From: Panicum virgatum
Taxonomy: Eukaryota; Streptophyta; Magnoliopsida; Poales; Poaceae
DNA: 64,000 nucleotides
Direction of reading: 5' to 3'
NCBI RefSeq assembly: GCF_016808335.1
Contig: NC_053147.1
Span: forward strand, 66,648,960 to 66,712,959
Shown: one piece after another, positions 32,803 through 45,522 of the stretch
Layout of the letters: each line of letters starts with the position of its first letter
Numbering within the stretch: position 1 is the first letter of the stretch
Notes under the pieces: model-generated
What the model was told of the DNA's origin: nothing
Databases searched by the model: none
Seen by the model: the letters and a program-made list of their open reading frames with translations, nothing else
Made by a program: the position numbers and the translations under genes

Positions 32803-35800
32803 ATGGCAGCACCCCCGAACTCTCCTGATTTGGCTCAGGCCATTGCGGCCATGCTCACCGGACGAGACGAGCAGACGACGCTCCTCCGTGAGATCGTGCA
32901 GCAGGGCAGAGTGTCGCGGCCTGAACAACACCACAAACCACCTATTCCTGGATATGAGCAGTTTCTGGGTACTCAGCCCCCGCTTTTTCATAAAGCGGAT
33001 GAGCCAATGGAGGCAGACAGTTGGCTCCGGACCATTGAGTCCAAGTTCACCCTGCACCCCTACAATGACAATGACAAGGCAGGATTTGCAGCTCAGCAGC
33101 TCCGGGGTCCCGCACGCACATGGTGGGATAACCATGTGGCCATGTTCCCTGCGGGTACTCGGTTTACCTGGGCAGAATTCAAGGCAGCGTTCGGGCCCAT
33201 CATATTCCCACAGGGGTGATCAGAAGAAAGCTCACTGAGTTCTTAGCCCTGAAGCAGGGTAATAACAGTGTGTTATAGTACTCCCAGGCCTTCAACACTT
33301 TGTCACAATATGCCGGGTACCATGTAGACACTGATGAGAAGAAGCAGGCGTGTTTCCGGCAGGGGCCTAGTAGTAAGCTCCAGGATCGTCTGTCGATGGT
33401 CAAGTTTGACACCTTCAGTGAGCAAGTCAACGGGGCTATCATTCAGGAGGACGCCCATCTAGCTCACAAGGCGGAGAAGAAGAGAAAGGCGCCGGCAACG
33501 GGATCTTCGAGCAGCACTCCCCAGAGGTTCTGCCTGGTACAGTCGGGCCCACAGAGAGCCCCTTTTCAGCACCAGCCACAGCAGTAGTGGAGCTATCGGC
33601 CATCTCAGTACACACAGTCACAGGGGACAGTCAGGACTCCTGCTCCTCAGTAGAATGAGCAGAAGGTCTGGGTGCAACAGTCGGGGGTACGCCCCAATTT
33701 ATTTCTGTGTTACAACTATGGGCAGCCGGGTCACTTTGCACGGAACTGCCCAATGCCACCCAAGCAAGGCCAGCAATCGAGCTAGCCAAGCCAGAAGCAG
33801 AGTGTGGCCCACTTCAAGCCGGGGTAAGTGCACTACACCACTATCGAGGGTATTCCTGAGGGCGCTCCGGTGATGTCGGGTACATTTTTAGTGAATGCTT
33901 GTCCTGTTTCTATATTATTTGACTCTGGGGCATCTCATACCTTTATTAGCAAGGAGTGTGCTATTAGACTGGGGCTGAAGATAGAGAGTATGCCCAAGCC
34001 GTACCATATTCACTCACCTGGGGGAAAGTTAATCACCAATCAATTTGTCAAGCAAGTACCCCTACAGTTGCAAGGAAATTTTTTTCCTACGGCCCTGATA
34101 ATGTTACCAACCCAAAGGATAGATATGATATTGGACATGAACTGGATGGAGGGTCAGGGAGTTATTTTGGACACGACCTCACAATCTGTGCACATCAAAT
34201 CTTCTATTCATGGTAGTATGACCTTGAACTTGAGGGATCACATATCAGTGACTCCTACGGTGAATCAGGTTGAGGGCAAGATTTTGGCTAACATACCGGT
34301 GGTATGCGAATATCCGGACGTCTTTCCGGATGATTTGCCTGGAATGCCACCAGATCGCAATGTGGAGTTTGCCATTGAATTGCAACCGGGAACGGCACCA
34401 ATTTCCCGAAGACCTTATCGAATGCCACCCAATGAGTTGGCAGAATTAAAGAAGCAATTGCAAGAGCTGCTCAACAAAGGCTATATCCGTCCTAGCACTT
34501 CGCCCTGGGGCTGTCCAGCGCTCTTTGTTAAAAAGAAGGATCAAAGCTTCAAGTTGTGTGTGGACTATAGATTTTTGAATGTCGTCACAATCAAGAATAA
34601 ATACACACTGCCCCGGATTGACATCCTGTTTGACCAGCTATTCGGGGCCAAGGTATTTCCAAAAATTGATCTCCGCTCGGGTTACCATCAGATCAAAATC
34701 CGAGTAGAAGATATTCCTAAGATGGCCTTTTCTACCAGATACGGGCTTTATGAATATCTGGTTATGTCTTTCGGGCTGACAAATGCCCCTGCTCATTTTA
34801 TGTATCTCATGAACTCGGTGTTCATACCTGAGTTAGATAAGTTTGTCATGGTTTTCATTGACGACATTCTTGTATATTCCAAGAATGAAGAGGAGCATGC
34901 AGAGCATCTTCGCATTGTGCTTTAGCGCCTGTGGGAGCACAAGCTATATGCCAAATTCAGTAAATGTGATTTCTGGCTCACGGAGGTCCAATTCTTGAGC
35001 CATATCATTTCAAAAGATGGAATTTCTGTTGATCCTAGCATGATTCAGGATGTCCTAGATTGGCAAGCTCCTACCTCTGTTCCAGAGATCCGGAGTTTTC
35101 TTGGGCTAGTAGGCTATTACCGGCGGTTTGTATCGGACTTCTCCGAAATTGCTAGGGCAATGACGGAATTGTTTAAGAAAGGGGTGAAGTTTGTTTGGGA
35201 CAACAAATGTGAACAAGCTTTCCAGACTTTGAGAAAGTTATTGACGTCTGCCCCTGTCCTCGCTTAGCCAGATATTACCCGGTCTTTTGATGTGTATTGT
35301 GATGCATCAGGTACGGGCCTAAGCTGCGTCCTTATGCAGGATCAGCGAGTGATTGCTTATGCCTCCAGAGCCCTCAGGCGACATAAAGAGAATTATGGCA
35401 CTCATGATTTGGAGCTAGCAGCAGTGGTACATGCATTGAAAATCTGGCGCCATTATCTTCTGGGCAATCCTGTTCACATATACTCAGACCACAAGAGTCT
35501 CAAGTATATTTTTACCTAGAGTGAGTTGAATTTGCGCCAGAGACGGTGGTTGGAGCTAATTAAAGATTATGATCTGGAGATTCATTATCACCCGGGCAAA
35601 GCCAATGTTGTTGCAGATGCACTAAGTAGAAAAGCGAATTGCAATTGCACCTCAGCAATACCTGTGCATGCAACCCTATGTCAAGAAATGAAGAAGATGA
35701 ACCTTGCCATTGTAGCTGAGGGTACACTTACCAACATTACCCTCACTCCAACACTTCGGGATCAAATTATTGCTGCTCAGAAAAATGATTTGGGCATGGA

Positions 35801-37220
35801 CAAAATTAGACAGAGGCTTAGTGAGAATGATCCTCGGGTTCATTGTTTTCATCAAGATAGGGAGGGAGTTCTTTGGTTTAAAAATCGATTGGTGGTACCT
35901 AAAGATTTGGAGCTTCGAAAGCAGATTCTCGATGAGGCTCACCTCTCAAGGTATTTTATCCACCCTGGTAGTAATAAAATGTACCAAGATCTGAAACAGC
36001 GATTTTGGTGGACCAGGATGAAACGAGAAATTGCAAAGTATGTATCAGAATGCGACATTTTTCGGAGGGTTAAGGCAAGTCATTTGAGACCCGTCGGGAT
36101 GCTTCAACCTTTGAATATCCCTTCAGAAAAATGGGAGGATATCAGTATGGATTTTATTGTCAGTCTACCCAACACCTCTAAAGGGTATGATTCTATTTGG
36201 GTAATAGTTGATCGACTTACAAAGGTAGCCCATTTTCTTTCGGTTAAGACTTCTTATACGGCGAGGCAATATACTCAACTGTACCTGGACCGTATTGTAA
36301 GTCTCCATGGGATTCCTAAAACCATTATTTCTGATCGTGGGGCACAATTCATTGCACGGTTTTGGGAATAATTCCATGCCGCTTTGGGTACACAATTGAT
36401 CCGCAGTTCGGCTTATCACCCACAAACCGATGGTCAAACCAAGAGGATTAATCAGATTCTGGAAGATATGCTGCGGGCATGTGTGCTTTCTTATAGTAAG
36501 AAATGAGATGAGTGTCTGCCACTCGCCGAAATCTCTTACAATAACAGCTATCAGAAAAGTATCAAAATGGCACCCTTTGAAGCCTTGTATGGACGGAGGT
36601 GTAGGACTCCATTGAACTGGTCGGAAGCCGATGAAAGGAATTTCTTTGGGCCCGATATGGTTGGCGAGGCTGAGGACCAAGTTCGTCTTATACAAGCAAA
36701 TTTGAAAGCCGCTCAATCCCGCCAAAAGAGTTATGCAGATAAGAGACGCTGGCCTCTGATATTTGAAGTTGGTGATCATGTTTACCTTCGGGTGTCTCCA
36801 ATGAAGGGTTTCCAACGGTTCGCAGTACGGGGAAAGCTAGCACCCCGTTATGTTGGGCCTTTTCCTATCACTGAGCGTTGTGGGCCGGTGGCATATCGTG
36901 TGAAACTTCCCCCACATTTATCGGCGGTTCACAATATTTTTCATGTGTCCCAGCTCAAGAAGTGCCTTCGAGTTCCTACTGAGGTTGTTGATATGGAGAA
37001 CTTACAATTGGAGCCCGATTTGGCTTATCCTGAGCACCCGGTCAGAATTGTTGATTTCAAGACACGGGTTACCCGGAATCAGACTAGCAATTTCTATAAG
37101 GTGCAGTGGAGCAATCACTCCGAGCGAGAAGCCACGTGGGAAACTGAAGAGTTTCTCAAATCCAAATATCCAGAAATTTTACAAACCTATCAAGGTACTC
37201 GCCAATTCCTATCTTTTTAA
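32803..37220 (+). pseudogene. gag-pol of the Del-like element, multiply interrupted
   Basis: Gag starts at ATG 32803 (an in-frame ATG also lies at 32788). One base seems missing near 33192, after which a single frame runs to the TAA at 37218-37220, interrupted by stops at 33276, 33585, 33651, 33783, 33825, 34923, 35265, 35517, 36369 and 36504. Visible parts: gag with a CX2C-type zinc knuckle remnant (about 33710-33755, YNYGQPGHFARNC, first Cys kept); protease DSGAS (33923); reverse transcriptase FIDD (34855-34866); RNase H YCDASG (35296); integrase with aspartates in MDFIVSLP and SDRGAQF; and a chromodomain-like end (YKVQWSNH...ATWETEEF). The second Cys of the integrase zinc finger is Phe (CDIF), and the Glu of the catalytic triad is Lys (DGQTKR). 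Both should inactivate it. Confidence 0.9.
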
Positions 37221-37253
37221 ATTAGCACCTCCATTAAATCTCGGGACGAGATT

Positions 37254-37270
37254 TCTTTTAGGGGGAAGGA
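37254..37270 (+). other. Polypurine tract before the 3' LTR
   Basis: A purine-rich run including agggggaagga directly precedes TGTAACACCC at 37272, as needed for plus-strand priming. Confidence 0.75.
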
Positions 37271-37271
37271 T

Positions 37272-39583
37272 TGTAACACCCGAGTGTTAAACTTGGGTTT
37301 AACTAGCTAACTAGTGATCCGATTCTCTCGGTTACAAGTCGAGTCACAAAGCGACTCAAAACTCGATTTCAAATTCTGGAACCAGAGGAATCCGGATGCT
37401 CCGGGTTTGAATCCGGAAATTCCGGATTTACCCGGATACTCTGGATATTCTTCCGGATAGTCCGGACCTGGAAGTTTATATCATGTGTTTTTAGCCTTCT
37501 GACTGTTCCCATATGTTAAAACACCATTCACTTTAGCCTTCTCTCTCCCTCACGAGCCCTCCTTCATCCCTCTCTCTCCCTCACAAGCCCTCCTTCCTCC
37601 CTAAGCCCTAGACCCCAAGATCTTCCAGTTCAAGTTGATTGCAAGGCTAAAGGAACTTCTATCGGCGTGGAGAATCATCCTTTCCATTCATTCCTACTTG
37701 GGGTGGCTTCATTTTCAACTTGAGAAGGTACCCAAGCTAGGGCTAAATGGATTGATCGTTCTAGGATGTTTTAAGCGATTTCTTTTAGGTCAATCGTCTT
37801 TTTATGAATCACTCTACTAGGGTCTAGGAGGGTTTCGATTGTTGTGGGGTTGGTTTTGTCTCAATCAAAATTTCAGTTTTTGGGGGCGAAAACTGTGTTA
37901 AACCCGGAAACTCCGGATATAAGCCCGGATACTCCGGATTTGGAACACTCCGGGGAAAGCTCCGGGTATAGGCCCGGAAATTCCGGACTTGGGAGTCCGG
38001 ATACTCCGGGTATTAATCCGGATACTCCGGAAATTCCGGATGTTCCGGATTGAATTCCGGATATTCCGGGTTTTGCAGAATTGTGGCCGTCGGGTTGTCT
38101 CGGGTAGTGGTGCATGTATACGGTTTAGGCTTGTTTCAAAGTTACAAATCATACTGCATGCATTCTCATATCATATGCATACGTGTAGCAGCTGCGACAG
38201 AGAGGGTGGTGTACGAGGTGGTTGCGGAGCCACATGAGCCGCTAGAGCAGGCCCAGCAGCAGGAGGTTCGCGAGGAGTTGGCCCAAGGCCCAACTAACCC
38301 TAGTGTTGAGCAGCAGACACAAGGCAAGCCCCGGTGCACATCCTACTATTTTAAATTATATCACCTATATATGTCTCTAATAATTATGCATTAGGTTTAG
38401 GAATTATTTAAAACCTTAGTTGCATGATTCCTAGGTTTTTCTGGGCCTTATACTAGTCTGAATAGGTCGTTAGCACTGCTATGCTTAATAGGGCTCGATA
38501 GAAGTCGAGTGATAATTCTGTCACTCGCGAGATATATGATGTCTTTGTGTTACCGGATATGAATCATTATATTCAAGATGGAAGATATGGGTTGGGAGAC
38601 CGGATAGGGGAATGTGTAGCCCCATCTAGGTTGATTAATGACCGTTCCATTGTTGGCTGTGCTGATCGGGGATTGAATTGTACTAGCCGTATGCCGGAAG
38701 TAGGAGGTAGTCGAAACTGGTAAGCCGAGTACTGCTTTGTTTCGAAAGTACAGGAACCCGCACCCAACTCCTGGGGCGAGTCGAGTAGTCGCGGAGAATT
38801 GGAGATGCATATGTTTACTTTTGGTGGTCTCACGTTGAGCTCGGCTGACCATATATCGTTGGGCTGTTTCCTGTAGTTCGAGGTGGGGAGGGGAAATGTT
38901 GGTGCATGGGGTCCGACGGGGCTTTTACGTGCCGTGTTGGTTAGGTTCACCTTGCAAGGTTAAATCGGATCGATTCGCCGTGTCTCGCGGTCATGAGAGC
39001 CTTGATCTCTTGGTGACATGTAGCAAGAAAATGAATTCCAAGAGATGAGATGCGGGCTGATATTATCTAATTATTGAATTGTTCACCATAATTGCTGTAG
39101 ATTTGCAAATCATAGAGGATTAGTAAATTGTTTACTTTATATTAAAGCTAAAACATGGAAAAATGAGGACTCACTTATAATTTCTTCTATTCCGCAAAAC
39201 CAACCACTAGCCAAAAAGCTTGCATGTCTAGAATATGTGGGCTAAGTATACCTAATAGACGGATAAATCTTGCTGAGTATTAGTATACGCAGGGTTTGTT
39301 GCCACAATTCTTTCAGGACACCCAGACGTTGACTTCTGCCCTGCTGTGTCAAGTTCATCCGCCGGGATGCATAGGGGTGGGAGGTGGTGGAGCGAGACCC
39401 TTAGGTTAGGGGATTGTCGGGTTGTACACTTGAGGGCAGAGTGTTCAGCCTTTCTGTTTTGCGTAGACCGGTCTGACCAGTCCGTGGGACCGGTCTGACC
39501 GGTGGTGTCGGCAGGGTAGTGCCGACCGGTCCGACCGGTCCAACCGGTTGGGGTGTACCGGTCTGACCGGTCATGATTAATTA
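37272..39583 (+). repeat. 3' LTR of the Del-like element, truncated
   Basis: Matches the 5' LTR from its first base to the region equal to about 31985, then stops. The last about 345 bases and the target-site copy are missing, and part of a MITE follows directly. It carries more copies of the accggtctgaccggt word than the 5' LTR. Confidence 0.9.
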
Positions 39584-39703
39584 GGATCTGTAATTATTTT
39601 TACAGATGAGTTTTATAATTATTTTTGTGATTAGTCTATGTTTAGTACTTAAAATATAAAAAAATATCTTTTAAAAAATTTTAGTAGCGCAACTAAACAC
39701 CCG
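39584..39703. mobile_element. Right half of a GGCC-ended MITE
   Basis: 'tttgtgattagtctatgttt', 'agtactt' and 'gcgcaactaaacaccc' match the right half of the MITE at 14312-14644. The left half is absent, so one deletion removed it with the end of the neighbouring LTR. Confidence 0.75.
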
Positions 39704-40589
39704 CTGGTTTTGCCTGGCTGCGAACCGCGTCGCTTGGTTTCCGCCTGAGTGCCTGGCGCGCCCCCAGCTGAAATGTTCCCTGGGGAGGCACGCACGATTT
39801 GACACGTTCCCCTTTCCTTGTCCGAAAGCCATGGAAAGCCAGCGTCCCTCTTGCTTTCAACCGATATCTCAGATCCACATGCCCGGCGGTGGCGGCGGTG
39901 GTTGCGAGTGCGCCATCCCCGACGTCATGGTCTCCACGGCTGCCACGGACTCTGGTGCCGGGTGCCTGCAGAGTCGCGGCGGCGGCCACATCTCCGGGGC
40001 CCTGCAGATGTCCGGCGGTGGCCACATCTCCGGGGGTCTGCAAATGTCCGGCGTGGGGGTGGTTTCGCATCGGCCCACTCGAGGTTTGAGCCTTTGTGTT
40101 GCGCCGCTGGGAGTTCATGTTCCTCCCCTTCCGAGCCCCATTCATGGTTGTGCCCCTTTCCTGGTTCCGGCGTGGCACACCATGTCGAGAAGGATTTGTC
40201 TTGCAGTTAGTCTCTGTCTTGCCTTTTTTATTTGATTATTTCTGAAGTGCAGTGAGTAGGATACTAGTGTTTTGCCAGATCTATGATGCAATGATGTTGT
40301 ACTCGATAACTTTATCAACTGGCATGCACTGCGGTATTATCTTAACTTTTACATCCTACTACTAGAATTTTTCTTAGCTTATCCTGACGTGGAGTATGGT
40401 ACTCAATCTTCTGCTGGTTGTATTTTTTTTAGGAGTGCTCATGTTATATGTGCAAAATTTACACCAAGCAATTTGTTGACCAGTAACAACTGGTACATAT
40501 TGGCATACTTGCTTATACTGTGTTACTTTTGGCCTAATATAATTTTTGTCTGTGATAATAATGATGCAAACTTTTAATAAACGATCTTT
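39704..40589. other. GC-rich block followed by intron-like DNA; 36-bp repeat
   Basis: Positions 39704-40200 are GC-rich and have open frames on both strands. Two copies of a 36-base unit start with 'gccacatctccggg' at 39985 and 40021. It may be a first exon or leader of a larger element, since splice-like sites follow, but no domain is recognised. Confidence 0.35.
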
Positions 40590-42110
40590 ATATGTAGAAT
40601 GTAGAACAAACATTATCGATTCCTATGTAGGCCATGCTGAAACATTCAGCTATGTCGCTTCACGATTTTACTTCAGGTTGGTGTTTCCAATAATTGTCAG
40701 CTTTCGCTAGTAGTGTGCAATGTGAAATTTATCTTAACATAATGTCTTTTGCAGACTGCAGATCTTGGACACCTCAGTTCTTGCACCACTCAAATGGACC
40801 TGCTGTGAGGTTTTTTTTTTCGACAAGAACATTCGATCAATTTGACTAAGAAGGATCAAAAGGCAGACTCAGAAGCTGACCTTGCAGAATATGGAACACA
40901 TAAGGTAGGGCCCTGAATATCACATCATTGTTGCTTTAGTAAGGCGTGTAGTCTACCATTTGACCTGTTTATATACAGCGAACTAAGGTCAGCAGTTGAG
41001 GTGCGCTACACCAGATGCATGGCTAGTGGTTTCCCAAATGTGTGTAGGATATGATGAGATTAAAGCAAACTACAATACCTTTTTTACTCTGGATATATGC
41101 AGGTATGCTGCATTCTGCGCTACTGGGACATTTCAAGCTAAAACATTTTTGGTTATGATGTATCACGTGGGACCTGCAGATGGCTTTTTGCTGTAGTATA
41201 TGGCTGGAAAATACATGATAGATTTTATGATTTTCACCCACTGATTGTTATCCAATAGCAACTGAAATAATCCAAATAAATGTTTTGGCATTGGCTGAAA
41301 TGTCCTGATCATTGGTGGGCAAACTGAAGTTTTGACTAATACCCATGGTGCATTTTGACTAATATTGACTTTCTGCTAGTTGCTATTTTTTTGAAGTGTT
41401 TTTTTCTTGTGCTGATTGAGTTGTAATATGTTTGTTGCAATGCATTTTAATTCAATTTGACTTTGATGGTAGCAAGTTGGCTGCAATTCAAAATGAAATG
41501 TCCTTGATTAGTCATCACAAATGAAAAATGTAAGAATGGCTTGGAACATTTCAGATGCTACTCAATAGAACTGTTCCTTTATGTTGCCAAAAAGACATGC
41601 TTGGTGACATACTGTGTTTCTCTTTGATGGTAGTGGTTCCCTTTGCATATGTATTCAAATATTACTAGAAAATGTGTTCAAAATAAATATTCTTGTCGTA
41701 TATCCTGTCCCTTGCACAGCTTAGTAGCAGATAAATTATTTATGAAACTTGCACAAAGTAAATCATACTGCTTAGTTGATACTTTCTTTCTATTTTCAGG
41801 ATGCAAGCAGAATATGAAGATTCCAGTGAAAGATTCTAGTGAAGACAAAGCGAAGCTTATTTCCACAAAAAAAGAAAAAAGATAGACCAATTGAAGTTTG
41901 TTTTCAGCTTCACAAACCCTCAAGATGAATTGTTCCATGTTATTATTCAATTTAAAATTCCTCATAAAAAATTGAAATCCCTCAATGTCGAAAATGAATT
42001 TGCATGGACTATTGATGTGAGCTAGTTAAAATGTTCCACCTGTACAGAATATTTGATGTACAGGCTATTCAAGCGGCATCTCGCATCCACATGTGGACAT
42101 GTCCCAACCA
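40590..42110. repeat. Tandem duplication, copy 1 (about 1.5 kb)
   Basis: Corresponds in order to 42445-43955. Shared landmarks: 'gattcctatgtagg', 'atggacctgctgtgaggtt', 'tttgactaagaagga', 'agaatatggaacaca', 'ggttatgatgtatcac', 'tgaaatgtcctgatcattgg', 'aagatgaattgtt'. No protein domain; AT-rich and intron-like. Confidence 0.8.
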
Positions 42111-42444
42111 AGCAATATGAGATATGCAGACTAAGGCATCGTGGCATCCTCTCCTACCATCCTCAAAAAGTTTGGTACATTTTGGCAGAGATATGCACCA
42201 ATGCACCAGGACAAAATGTTCAGCGAAGATATGCACCATTGCATCTGGACAAAATGTTCAGCACATATTAGCACAGATAATGGCCTTGTTCGCTGTGCTG
42301 GTGCTGGAGGCTGCTGCTGGAGTGGTGTGAGAGAAAAACAATGTTGGCTGGCTGGTGGCTAGAGGCTGGAGGCTACTGCTGGAGTGGTGTGAGAGGAAAA
42401 CACTGCTGGCTGGCTGGAGGCTGCTGGAGCAGAATAGGGTCAAT
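42111..42444. repeat. Spacer between the duplicates with a MITE-like insert
   Basis: From about 42280 to 42435 'ctggagtggtgtgagag' and 'gctggctgg' are repeated, flanked by 'ggccttgttcgctgtgctgg' and 'gctggagcagaatag'. This resembles a small grass DNA element. Confidence 0.4.
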
Positions 42445-43955
42445 ATATGCAGAGTGTAGAACATACAATGTAGATTCCTATGTAGGACATGCTATGTAGC
42501 TCCACGACTTGACTTCAGGTTGGTTTGTTCTTAACAACATAATGTCCTTTGCAAATTGCAGATCTTAAACCTCAACTCTTGCACCACACTTCATATGGAC
42601 CTGCTGTGAGGTTCTTTTTATACAAGACATTTGAACCATTTGACTAAGAAGGAATGAAATGAAGACTCAGAAACTGACCTTGTAGAATATGGAACACAAA
42701 AGGTAGGGGCTTGAATATCATATCATTGTTGCTTTAGTAAGGCATGTAGCCTACCATTTAACCTGTTTATATACAACTAAGATCGGGAGTTGAGGAGTGC
42801 TACACCAGATTCGTGGCTAGTGATTTCCTAAATGTGTGCAGGGTATATTCCATAACATAATGTACATATTCAAAATTATAAGAATTACTTGCCCCCACAT
42901 TTAGAGCAGATGACATTAATGCAAACTACAATACCTTGTGTTTTTGGTATATGCAGGTATGTTGCATTCTGCTCTGCTGCAACATCATGATATTATTCAT
43001 GCTAAACCATTTTTGGTTATGATGTATCACATGTGACCCGCAGATGGCTTTTTGTTGTAGTATATGGCTGAAAATACATGATAGGTTTAGTGATATATTT
43101 CACCCACATTTGATTGTTATCCAATAACACTGGAATAATGTCCAAGCATTGCCTGAAATGTCCTGATCATTGGTGAGCAAACTGAAATGTACCGACTATT
43201 TAGTTACATTTTGTCCTCTATATAGCATAATGAAATGTTCATGTGCTTGCTAAAATGTCAGTCTTCATCATTAGGTGTGCAATGCAAGTGCACATGATTG
43301 GTATCCATTTAACTCTTACACTTTATTTTGACTTCACCTCATAAACCATTCCACCATCGTCATCTATAGAGCACTGACCATCGTCGTCTTTAAAGCACTG
43401 ACCATTCCACCTCAAAATGTTGGGACGGCTGGGAACACTTCAGATGCTAGTCAATAGAAGTGTTCCTCTATTGTTTAGAAATGGCATGCTAGGTGGCTTA
43501 TGTCTTTCTCTCTAATGGTAGTGGTCCCCTCTGCATATGTATTCAAATGTTACTAGAAAATATTTTCGAAATAATACTCTTGTTGTATATCTTGTTTGTC
43601 GCACAGCTTGGTAGCAGATTAGTAAGTATTTATTTATGTAATAACTTGCACTAACTAAATATACCTATTAGCTGATATTTCTTTCTGTTTCCAGGATGAT
43701 ATGAAGATTTCCAGTGAAAAGATTCTAGTGACGACTAATTGAAGCCATAGGGTGTTTTCAGCTTCACAAACTCAAGATGAATTGTTTCTTGTTAATATTC
43801 AATTTGAAATCCCTCTCTTATCATTTTTTTTTGAATTCCCTTGATGTTGGAAATGAATTTGCATGCACCATTGATGTGAGATAGTAAAATGGTCCTTCTG
43901 TACGGGATATTTGATATACAGCACTATTAAAGCAATAGGCATGCCTATGTCCAAC
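42445..43955. repeat. Tandem duplication, copy 2 (about 1.5 kb)
   Basis: Direct repeat of 40590-42110 with many substitutions and small gaps. It has an extra stretch around 43195-43420. Confidence 0.8.
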
Positions 43956-45517
43956 CAAGCAATTTGCATCCCCAGTACGACAATTTTAATCCCATAGTGT
44001 GTTTGCACTGAACCGACTTCAACATGTACCCTTTTGAGTCCTTCCAGAACAATTTGTTCTCTAGATGGCATTGATTTGATGCACGAGACATTTTAGTTGC
44101 AATAAGGTGGCCGAAATGTAACAAGAACACAATGCAAATGTTCCGCTCAGATTCTAGGTAAGCAATCCATTGGTCCCTTCACTAAATCTTGAGCTCGTTC
44201 TTTTGTCCCGGTGAGATGTGGATGGCACAATGCCCTGGTTAGCCATCAAGATGCCAATTGCTTGGTGGGACGTGGGATCTAAGAGAGAAAACCACCTTAA
44301 AAACAGCGCTGAAGAAGCAATCTAGTAGTGGCCATGTGATTCATGTCGCATCATGAACCTTCAAGTGGTTGATTGCAATGAATTTTGTGATGGATCTAGA
44401 ACCCAATCTTTCTTTTACTTATCAAAAGCATCTAATAGAAACTAATTTTCCCACCTGCCACACAATTTCCCCCTGCCACAGCACAGCGCAACCTTTTTAA
44501 GTAAATTTCAGTCACCAAATGACATTGCACTGACTAGTACATTTGTTTGACAAGATCTTATCTGGTAGATAACAGCCCACTGCTCCTTGAATGTGAGCTC
44601 GATACATTTTCACAATTTAGATGGGGCATATCAATTACACATGTACTACTTGAAATGTCCCAATTCTAGCTTCAAGTGAAATTGGGCCATCTCCTTTTTA
44701 GAAAGAAAAATGAACTTCTACAATCAGCTAACCATCAAGGTAATATGCTAAGAATAAAAGTGAATCCTCATGGCAACGGAGAAACAACTTTCCATGTTCT
44801 CTTCGGAACGTCCAATAATGTACTGCTTGATCTTCAGCTCCAATATTGTACTGCTTGATTTTCAGCTTCCACGGGTCGTGTTCCAATCAGGTCAGGATCA
44901 CATAACAGAATACACCATATCAACTGAAGTTACCACAAATTAGAGTAGTCCCAACTCATAAGTTTGATCCTATCCTATCAGGTAGTAATTAACAATTTGC
45001 AGAAGAAATCATGCAAGGACATTGACTCGACCAGCCCAGTTCTTCCATGACACAAGTAAATACAAATTTAGCTAGACAGTAGTTTCAGATACAGAATAGA
45101 GTATGCAATTTTTATTCAACTTCCACTTTGCTTCTGTAATTGTACCTCAAATTGTAATTTGTTCTTAAAGAACAAAAACTTTCAATATGACTCCACCTCT
45201 GTTTAAATGTACCCTAGTTTTTAAATTTATTCCAAAGAACAAAAAAAAACTTTCAATTTGAGTGGCTGGGCACATTTTATGATGCTATATAGAGGACAAA
45301 TGCAACTGAACATTTCAGTTTGCCCACACAGTAGAAAAACATATATGCAGAACATTTCAATTTCCTAAATAGTAGGCTAGGCACATTTCAGTTTGCCCAC
45401 CTCATGATCAGGGCATTGCAGCCAACATCTAAACATTTCGTTATGCCTATAGATCACCAAATGCAATTAAATAAAGGGCACATTTCACATTTTAGTATTT
45501 TAAGATACTGGGCCAAG
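43956..45517. other. AT-rich region with segments inverted relative to the duplication
   Basis: At 45265-45420 the words 'ctatatagaggacaaatg' and 'catttcagtttgcccacctc' are inverted versions of words at 43150-43260. No gene is recognised. The original sequence seems to continue at 49862 on the other side of the inserted LTR element. Confidence 0.45.
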
Positions 45518-45522
45518 AGTAC

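Larger units (their letters stand above)
29704..39583 (+). mobile_element. Ty3/gypsy retrotransposon, Del/Tekay-like chromovirus, decayed, 3' LTR truncated
   Basis: 5' LTR 29704-32327, primer site at 32330, gag-pol remains 32803-37220, purine tract just before 37272, and a 3' LTR from 37272 cut off near 39583. Domain order gag, protease, reverse transcriptase, RNase H, integrase and a chromodomain-like end marks a chromovirus. The left 5 bases are atagg (29699-29703); the right copy is lost with the end of the 3' LTR. The element cannot move by itself: ten in-frame stops, one frameshift and changed integrase residues. Confidence 0.9.
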
